A stretch of 10,409 nucleotides of DNA from Vulcanimicrobiota bacterium (GTDB lineage: Bacteria; Vulcanimicrobiota; Vulcanimicrobiia; Vulcanimicrobiales; Vulcanimicrobiaceae), in contig JAFARW010000075.1 of assembly GCA_019245275.1 (NCBI GenBank), forward strand, positions 1 to 10,409, in the 5' to 3' direction. The notes below the pieces were generated by a model, which worked only from the letters and a program-made list of their open reading frames with translations, was not told the DNA's origin and did no database searches. Each line of letters starts with the position of its first letter. The stretch's first letter is position 1. Shown piece by piece: positions 5,970 through 10,409 of the stretch. The position numbers were made by a program, and so were the translations under genes.

Positions 5970-6517
5970 CTGCCTCCGTTCGATTCGAACCCCAGTCGTT
6001 GCCGGAGCAGTGCTTTGCGACGCTTGCGGCTCGTCGGCTCGAGGATGGCGATGACTGCTCGTGCCGGTGCGTCAAAGAAACGGAAGATGTCGCCAAACTC
6101 GGTAGCGGGGTTGCGGTGGTGACCGTCATGATCCTCCGGAAGCACGATGCCGAACGGGCGAGTTGCGTCTTGCAGCCATGCCGGCGTCTTCCATCCTAAG
6201 TCAGTCGTGTGACGCCACCAAACGTGCAACTGTCCAATCGCCAAACCAATCAGTGCGCCTTGCCAAGAAACACGCGTCAGGAGTCCGGCCACAATCAGGT
6301 AGGGAAGCGCGCCGAGCAATCCATCGAGGAGTACGGCCGGATCGCGAGAGAGGACTGCATGATCCCAGAAGGGGCGACGACGATCGTGATGCGTGCGCAA
6401 GTGAAGCGTGAACCAAAGATGCTGCGGCACGTGGTAGAAGAACGTCGATAGGAAGTCCCCGACGATTAAGACGACCACCGCCGTCAATAGAGCATAACCG
6501 ACCGCTGCGAAGTCCAT
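5963..6517 (-). CDS. Fatty acid hydroxylase / sterol desaturase superfamily membrane protein
   Basis: This 184-residue integral membrane protein has the histidine-box pattern of di-iron hydroxylases and desaturases: H29-x3-H33, H39-x3-H43-H44 (HLRTHH), H98-x4-H103 (HVWWRH) and H130-x2-H133-H134 (PEDHDGHH). Hydrophobic segments at about 4-27 and 62-97 place the boxes on one membrane face. Members use O2 to hydroxylate or desaturate fatty acyl chains, sterols or carotenoids; the closing 'PE.H..HH' box fits the FA-hydroxylase type better than carotenoid hydroxylases. The start ATG 6517 follows a GGGG-containing stretch. It overlaps the glycosyltransferase gene downstream by seven bases (ATGGTAA) and that gene's GGAGG sits in its last codons. 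This suggests it modifies a lipid that is also glycosylated. The true substrate is unknown. Confidence 0.82.
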   Translation of the reverse strand: MDFAAVGYALLTAVVVLIVGDFLSTFFYHVPQHLWFTLHLRTHHDRRRPFWDHAVLSRDPAVLLDGLLGALPYLIVAGLLTRVSWQGALIGLAIGQLHVWWRHTTDLGWKTPAWLQDATRPFGIVLPEDHDGHHRNPATEFGDIFRFFDAPARAVIAILEPTSRKRRKALLRQRLGFESNGGRW

Positions 6518-6519
6518 TT

Positions 6520-7212
6520 TTGGCGCCCCTTTGTCTGACGCTTGGCTTGCTTGCCGCCGCCCAAGTGTTGTGCGCCTGCTCGGGCTCGACCTCCGAACAG
6601 GGTGCGGGAGGATATACCCGGCCGCCCCGCATTCGACGCATCGCCACCATGGCGCGAAGTTGGCATCTCGGCGCTAGCGTCACGGCGCCGGCCGACCTCG
6701 TACTGTTGCGCGACGGTGCGCCATTCGCACATGGCAGTCTCGCCGTCGCGCGTTCTATCCAGCTGAGCAATCCACGTATCGCGCCGTTTGATGCCTTGTA
6801 TCTTGCGGACATTGCCGGTAAGGCGGCAGAAGATGCGGGCTTAGATCCCGAGTTTTTCTGTGCCACGATCTTGCAAGAATCGGCGTTCGATCCGGACGCT
6901 TTCTCGAGCGCAGGCGCAGTCGGAATCGCGCAGTTCACGATCGGGACGGCGGATAGCGGCGGCGTCGATCCGTTCGATGCGCGGTCAGCGCTTTATGGCT
7001 CGGCGCAGCTGCTCGGCGATTATTTGAACCAATACCGAAATGTCTATCCCGATCCTTACGCAGCCGCTTTAGCCGCGTACAATGCCGGCCCGCAAGCGGT
7101 CGCAGCTTATCACGGCGTTCCGCCATACGCGGAAACGCGCGCGTACATCGGTTACGTGTACGAGCGCTGGGCGCGGCTCTTAGCGGATCAAATTAAGCGA
7201 AGACGCGTTTGA
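6520..7212 (+). CDS. Lytic transglycosylase (SLT domain), probable lipoprotein
   Basis: This 230-residue envelope protein carries a family-1 type lytic transglycosylase domain that cleaves peptidoglycan glycan strands. The domain spans about 95-225: the catalytic glutamate in ATILQESAFDP (Glu120), GAVGIAQF (132-139), AYNAGP (186-191) and ETRAYIGYVYERW near the end. The N-terminus is hydrophobic and ends in L17-C18-A19-C20, an atypical lipobox (Cys at -2), so Cys20 may be lipidated. A flexible segment of about 75 residues links anchor and domain. The start is a TTG at 6520, the only ATG/GTG/TTG codon between the upstream in-frame TGA (6409-6411) and the signal. Without charge before the hydrophobic core, a non-standard upstream start is possible. 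It begins two bases from the divergent hydroxylase start and its last 20 bases overlap the convergent dienelactone-hydrolase-type gene. Confidence 0.88.
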   Translation: MAPLCLTLGLLAAAQVLCACSGSTSEQGAGGYTRPPRIRRIATMARSWHLGASVTAPADLVLLRDGAPFAHGSLAVARSIQLSNPRIAPFDALYLADIAGKAAEDAGLDPEFFCATILQESAFDPDAFSSAGAVGIAQFTIGTADSGGVDPFDARSALYGSAQLLGDYLNQYRNVYPDPYAAALAAYNAGPQAVAAYHGVPPYAETRAYIGYVYERWARLLADQIKRRRV

Positions 7213-7930
7213 GGAACGCCTGAACGAGATCCCATGCGTCGGCGACAACCGCGGAATGCATGTGTTCGCTGCTTTCGCGGAAGAATGCGTGACCGACGCC
7301 TGGGTACTCTTGGATCTGAAATCTTTTACCGGCCTCTGCGAGCGCGCGGTTTGTACGCGCGACATCTTGCGCGCTAATGTACGGATCGTCTTCTCCGTAC
7401 ACGAGGAGGAGCGGACATTGGATGTCTTTCGCATCCGCCAGCGCTTCGGGCTCGCCGACTGGAAGCGGCTGAGCGATATTGCCACCGTAAAAGCACACCG
7501 CCGCCGCTAATCCGGGAAGCGTTGCCGTTAGAAACGCAACGGTGCCACCAAAGCAAAAGCCCCACGTAGCAATCTTGCTTTTCTTCACATAGTCTTGGCA
7601 ATTCAGAAAGTCGATCGCTGCGGCGACGTCCTCGCGGAGCGTCTTTCTTGAAACCGTCGCAGCAACCTCAAAGCCGCGCTCCGTCCCTTGTTCAGTGTAT
7701 GGCTGAAAATGAGCGGGATCCGCCCGGTGATAGTAGTTGAGCGCAAGACCCACATAACCGACGCTTGCCACAAGATCGGTGATGCGCTTCATCTCTTTGT
7801 TGACGCCGTAAATCTCTTGCAGCACGATGACGGCCGAATGAGGTCCCGAAGCCGGATCGGGCCGTGCGATATAAGCCGGCATTGAGGAACCGTCGACGTT
7901 AATGGTAATATCCGATTGAAGTACAGTCAT
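7193..7930 (-). CDS. Dienelactone hydrolase family alpha/beta-hydrolase
   Basis: This 245-residue cytoplasmic enzyme is a dienelactone-hydrolase (DLH) type alpha/beta-hydrolase. The catalytic triad is visible: nucleophile Cys126 in the elbow GFCFGG, an aspartate in GEDDPYIS (Asp182 by alignment with the family) and His214 in GVGHAFF. Glu39 in LQEIYG matches the glutamate that controls the cysteine in DLH. Classical DLH opens dienelactones in chloroaromatic or protocatechuate breakdown, but most family members in genomes have other or unknown ester substrates, and no aromatic-degradation genes are nearby. The length fits the family (about 235-250). ATG 7930 is chosen because GGAGGAG precedes it; an in-frame ATG at 8017 would add 29 low-complexity residues overlapping the egtD start. 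It ends overlapping the convergent transglycosylase gene by 20 bases. Confidence 0.9.
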   Translation of the reverse strand: MTVLQSDITINVDGSSMPAYIARPDPASGPHSAVIVLQEIYGVNKEMKRITDLVASVGYVGLALNYYHRADPAHFQPYTEQGTERGFEVAATVSRKTLREDVAAAIDFLNCQDYVKKSKIATWGFCFGGTVAFLTATLPGLAAAVCFYGGNIAQPLPVGEPEALADAKDIQCPLLLVYGEDDPYISAQDVARTNRALAEAGKRFQIQEYPGVGHAFFRESSEHMHSAVVADAWDLVQAFLKRVFA

Positions 7931-7933
7931 GTG

Positions 7934-7940
7934 CTCCTCC
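7934..7940 (-). promoter_or_regulatory. SD site (GGAGGAG) that sets the DLH-family start at 7930
   Basis: Minus-strand GGAGGAG ends three bases before ATG 7930, with the GGAGG core five bases away. It rules in this start over the upstream in-frame ATG at 8017. Part of it can pair with TGCTCC upstream in a 6-bp hairpin. Confidence 0.75.
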
Positions 7941-7998
7941 GCGTCGGGAGCAGTTCGTGGGCCCAAGCCCGTTACCTCGGAATGCTTCGGCTGCAGAG

Positions 7999-8003
7999 AG
8001 GAG
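7999..8003 (+). promoter_or_regulatory. SD site (AGGAG) that sets the egtD start at 8008
   Basis: AGAGAGGAG at 7995-8003 ends four bases before ATG 8008. It favours this start over an in-frame GTG at 7957 that would prepend 17 residues overlapping the regulatory region of the divergent gene. Confidence 0.75.
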
Positions 8004-8007
8004 CTCG

Positions 8008-9009
8008 ATGAGCGCAACGTTGAGCCGGATTTCGGACCGGCTGGAAATCATCACCGCGTCGCAACCGGCAAATGCCGCAACGCTTGCGGAAGACGTTCGT
8101 AACGGTTTGCTTGCGCAACCGAAGAAGCTTGCGCCGAAATATTTCTACGACGAGCTGGGCTCTGCGCTGTTCGAAGCGATCACGCGGCTCCCCGAATACT
8201 ATCTGACGCGCGCTGAGACCGAAATCTTGCACGAGCTCGGTTGGGAGATCGTGCGTTTAGTGCGCTCGCCGATCGAGATCGTGGAGCTCGGGAGCGGCAG
8301 CGCAAACAAAACGCGGCTCCTGATCGAAGAGACGCTGCGCGTACAGAACACATTGCGTTATTGTCCGATTGACATCTCCGCCGACGCGCTGCGCGCGTCC
8401 GCGACCGCGCTCGTCGATGCCTATCCGCGGCTCAGCGTGCGCGCTTACGCCGCTGATTACTTTTCGATCCTCGGCTCGCGCGAGCTCCAGCTGCACCGCC
8501 CCGTTCTCGCGTTGTTGCTTGGCTCGAACATCGGCAACTATGAGCCGCACGTCATGCAGCGTTTGCTCGGCGCAATCGGCGCTTCACTCCGGCGTGGAGA
8601 CGGCTTGCTCGTCGGAGCGGATTTGCGCAAAGATCGCGCGACGCTGGAACTTGCCTACAACGATCCGACCGGCGTAACGGCCGCGTTCAACAAGAATCTG
8701 CTCGGCCGCCTAAACCGTGAGCTCGGTGCAAATTTCGACCTTCGGGCTTTCGATCATCAGGTGCACTATGATGAAGTGCGCGGCGTCGTCGAGTCATCGC
8801 TGGTCTCTCGGACGAAGCAGGGCATCCGCATCGAGAAACTCGCTTTGGAAGTCGAATTTGAAGCCGGCGAACCGTTGCATACGGAATCGTCGTACAAATT
8901 CACAACCGAGGAATTGAGCGAAAGCGCAAAAACAGCGGGCTTTTCGCTCGCACGAAGCTGGTTCGATCGCCGGCGCTACTTCAGCCTCAACCTGTTCCTG
9001 CGGTTGTGA
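8008..9009 (+). CDS. egtD: L-histidine N-alpha-methyltransferase, EgtD type
   Basis: This 333-residue cytoplasmic enzyme belongs to the EgtD (Methyltransf_33) family, which trimethylates histidine to hercynine with S-adenosylmethionine, the first step of ergothioneine synthesis. Visible are YFYDELGSALFEAITRLPEYY (45-65), the SAM loop ELGSGSANKTR (93-103), IDIS with Asp122, LLGSNIGNYE (170-179), AYNDPTGVTAAFNKN (216-230) and HTESSYKFT (291-299). Asn177, Tyr217, Glu293 and Ser295 line up, with a constant offset of 11, with the residues that bind histidine in the mycobacterial enzyme (N166, Y206, E282, S284, recalled). A conserved pocket methionine (M252 there) falls on Ser263 here, in VESSLVS, so preference for another amino acid is possible. 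No egtB or other ergothioneine gene is visible. Its TGA overlaps the GTG start of the S9 peptidase gene (GTGA), suggesting one operon. Confidence 0.9.
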   Translation: MSATLSRISDRLEIITASQPANAATLAEDVRNGLLAQPKKLAPKYFYDELGSALFEAITRLPEYYLTRAETEILHELGWEIVRLVRSPIEIVELGSGSANKTRLLIEETLRVQNTLRYCPIDISADALRASATALVDAYPRLSVRAYAADYFSILGSRELQLHRPVLALLLGSNIGNYEPHVMQRLLGAIGASLRRGDGLLVGADLRKDRATLELAYNDPTGVTAAFNKNLLGRLNRELGANFDLRAFDHQVHYDEVRGVVESSLVSRTKQGIRIEKLALEVEFEAGEPLHTESSYKFTTEELSESAKTAGFSLARSWFDRRRYFSLNLFLRL

Positions 9010-10409
9010 GGCGAAAAACGCACACCCGATTTATTAGCGCGCTGGCGTTCGTTTTCTCGATCGCACTATGCGGCGTCGCTTCAGCCGCAACGCCGATGAA
9101 GGCGGAAGATCTCTTCAAACTCTCGTTCCTGGGCAATGCGCAGATCTCGCCGAATGGACGTCAGATCGTCTTCGTCGTTTCGAAGATGAATGGGCCGGAG
9201 GATCGCTACGATACGAATCTCTGGATCGTCTCGACTAGCGGGGAGGCGCCGCGGCAATTGACGATCGGCGGCCGCGACTCGCAGCCTACCTGGTCGCCGG
9301 ATAGCGCGCACATCGCATTTGTACGTGCCGCAAAGAAAGCGCGCTCGCAAATCTATGTATTTGACTTAAGAACGAATCGCATCAAGCGCCTGACGAACCT
9401 TAAGGGAGGCGCGCAAGGTCCGCTCTACTCCAACCACGGTTCGCTGATTGCATTTAGCGCGAATGCCGTCGACCCGCCGCAGCGAGCGCAGATCGACTAC
9501 CGGTCGGCCGGGTTTCGGCCGCGCAAGAACGAGCGCTTAAGTGACGTCGCTGTTATCAACACGATGCATTTTCAGGCGAATGGTGCTGGCGAGATTTATC
9601 GCTACCATCGCCACATCTGGATCATGAATGCCGACGGCTCGCACCAGCGCGCGCTCACGAGCGGCGAGTGGAACGAAGGCAACTACGATTTCTCGCCGGA
9701 CGACCGCACGATTGCGTTCAATTCATTACGCCGCGATCCGCCGACGCTCGGCGAAGATGACATCTATACGATTGCGGTCTCCGGCGGCCCGATGCATTTG
9801 CTGCACTCGACTGCTCCGGCAAGCGACGGTCCGACGCACGGCCACAAATCGGATCGCCTTTGGTACTTTAGCGGCGGCGTTAGCGATCCAGCGGAATATC
9901 CGGCACTCGTTTCAAGTCTTGCCGATGGCAGCCAACTCCGTCAGCTGATTCCAAAGAACACGGTCGCGTGGGGCGACGCCGTAATCACCGATACAAAAGA
10001 GGGCGGCGGGCTCTGCGGACCGTGGTTCGCACCGAACGATCGTTTTTTCGTGATGAACATCAACGGACCGGGTTACAGCAAGATCGTTAAAGTTGACCCA
10101 ACGACGGGCGCCATGACCGATTTGACTGGAGCCGGTGAAGCTTTCAACTGTTCGATGAGCGCCGATGGTTCGACCGTCGCGTACGCATTTTCCGATTTCG
10201 TGCACCCTGCAGACCTCTACGTCGTTTCAACGACCGATCCGCGCCCCCGTCAGCTGACGTCGTTGAATGAAGCGTACTTGCGCTCGACGCAGCTGTCGAC
10301 GCCGCAGCCCTTGACCGTCAAGGACTCAGCCGGCTTCAATATCATGGCGTGGTTCATGCCGGCGGTTGGGCCGCGCGCGCGTGGGCCGCGCCCAACGCTG
10401 CTCGATATC
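9006..10409 (+). CDS. Exported S9-family (prolyl-oligopeptidase-like) serine peptidase, C-terminus beyond window
   Basis: The frame from GTG 9006 stays open for 468 codons to the last base. Residues 1-28 form a Sec signal (RRKTHTR, hydrophobic core, ASA-A cleavage). What follows is an S9 beta-propeller, with repeated TWSPDSAHIAF (95-105), YDFSPDDRTIAF (227-238) and MSADGSTVAYAF (384-395) blade motifs and QLT repeats. The sequence stops at AWFMPA, then RPTLLDI, where family members continue into HGGP, so the alpha/beta-hydrolase catalytic domain with the Ser-Asp-His triad lies just beyond the window. It is most like the acylaminoacyl-peptidase / DPP subgroup, releasing amino acids or peptides outside the cytoplasm. 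The start is a GTG overlapping the egtD stop by four bases, without a good ribosome site, so it depends on coupling. A functional link between a peptidase and histidine methylation is not obvious. Confidence 0.88.
   Translation, partial: MRRKTHTRFISALAFVFSIALCGVASAATPMKAEDLFKLSFLGNAQISPNGRQIVFVVSKMNGPEDRYDTNLWIVSTSGEAPRQLTIGGRDSQPTWSPDSAHIAFVRAAKKARSQIYVFDLRTNRIKRLTNLKGGAQGPLYSNHGSLIAFSANAVDPPQRAQIDYRSAGFRPRKNERLSDVAVINTMHFQANGAGEIYRYHRHIWIMNADGSHQRALTSGEWNEGNYDFSPDDRTIAFNSLRRDPPTLGEDDIYTIAVSGGPMHLLHSTAPASDGPTHGHKSDRLWYFSGGVSDPAEYPALVSSLADGSQLRQLIPKNTVAWGDAVITDTKEGGGLCGPWFAPNDRFFVMNINGPGYSKIVKVDPTTGAMTDLTGAGEAFNCSMSADGSTVAYAFSDFVHPADLYVVSTTDPRPRQLTSLNEAYLRSTQLSTPQPLTVKDSAGFNIMAWFMPAVGPRARGPRPTLLDI

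Larger units (their letters stand above)
7931..8007. promoter_or_regulatory. Divergent intergenic region between DLH-family gene and egtD
   Basis: These 77 bp separate two divergent starts and hold a ribosome site for each (7934-7940 minus, 7999-8003 plus). Promoters in both directions are expected here or just inside the genes, but I see no convincing -35/-10 pair. The only structure noted is the short hairpin TGCTCC (7932-7937) with GGAGCA (7947-7952). Confidence 0.4.

Noticed and set aside
6201..6938. 245-codon minus-strand frame overlapping the transglycosylase and hydroxylase genes
   Set aside because: It is antisense to the SLT catalytic motifs, has low-complexity Ala/Arg/Ser composition and no recognisable domain. 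Both overlapped genes have clear family motifs.
7931..8017. 29-residue N-terminal extension of the DLH-family protein
   Set aside because: Ser-rich and polar, it overlaps the egtD start, whereas ATG 7930 has a strong ribosome site.
9081..9350. 89-codon minus-strand frame opposite the S9 peptidase N-terminus
   Set aside because: Arg-rich antisense frame without motifs; the plus frame is continuous for 468 codons with a signal peptide and propeller repeats.

Overview
The window looks like a gene-dense stretch of an ordinary bacterial chromosome. It is GC-rich by eye, has Shine-Dalgarno (SD) sites, lipoprotein and Sec signals, and very short intergenic gaps. I see no mobile element, phage gene, CRISPR array, tRNA or rRNA. 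No marker gene fixes the lineage. Ergothioneine-type and di-iron hydroxylase genes point to an aerobic or oxygen-exposed organism. An uncultured GC-rich phylum such as Eremiobacterota would fit, but that is only an impression. Nearly every base is coding; the longest intergenic gap is under 80 bp, so no stretch over 300 bases lacks a gene.

Layout, in seven alternating strand blocks. (1) + strand, 1-1921: the tail of an upstream gene, a small membrane-anchored protein, a small lipoprotein, and a PLP-dependent threonine/serine dehydratase, all tightly packed. (2) - strand, 3766-1927: a YkgJ-type cysteine-cluster protein, a secreted protein resembling Cu/Zn superoxide dismutase, an intrinsic-terminator-like hairpin, then an AhpD-family (peroxidase-related) enzyme. 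(3) + strand, 3825-4781: a ROK-family sugar kinase. (4) - strand, 6517-4782: a fatty-acid-hydroxylase-superfamily membrane enzyme translationally coupled to a glycolipid-type glycosyltransferase. (5) + strand, 6520-7212: a lipoprotein lytic transglycosylase. (6) - strand, 7930-7193: a dienelactone-hydrolase-family enzyme. (7) + strand, 8008 to the window end: an EgtD-type histidine methyltransferase overlapping by GTGA an exported S9-family peptidase that runs off the window.

How the genes may work together (inference): block 2 looks redox- or metal-related, with a copper-site SOD-like secreted protein, an AhpD-fold enzyme and a Cys-cluster protein. Block 4 looks like membrane-lipid modification, combining hydroxylation or desaturation with sugar transfer to a lipid. 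Block 7 starts with the first step of ergothioneine synthesis, but no EgtB partner is visible.

No clearly new multi-gene system is present. The most interesting signals are small: a duplicated CATCGCAGTTG element that gives the terminator arm an alternative partner at the AhpD-like start codon, a dispersed-repeat-like hairpin that supplies that gene's last codons, a zinc-loop-less SOD-like protein, and an EgtD with an unusual substrate-pocket residue.
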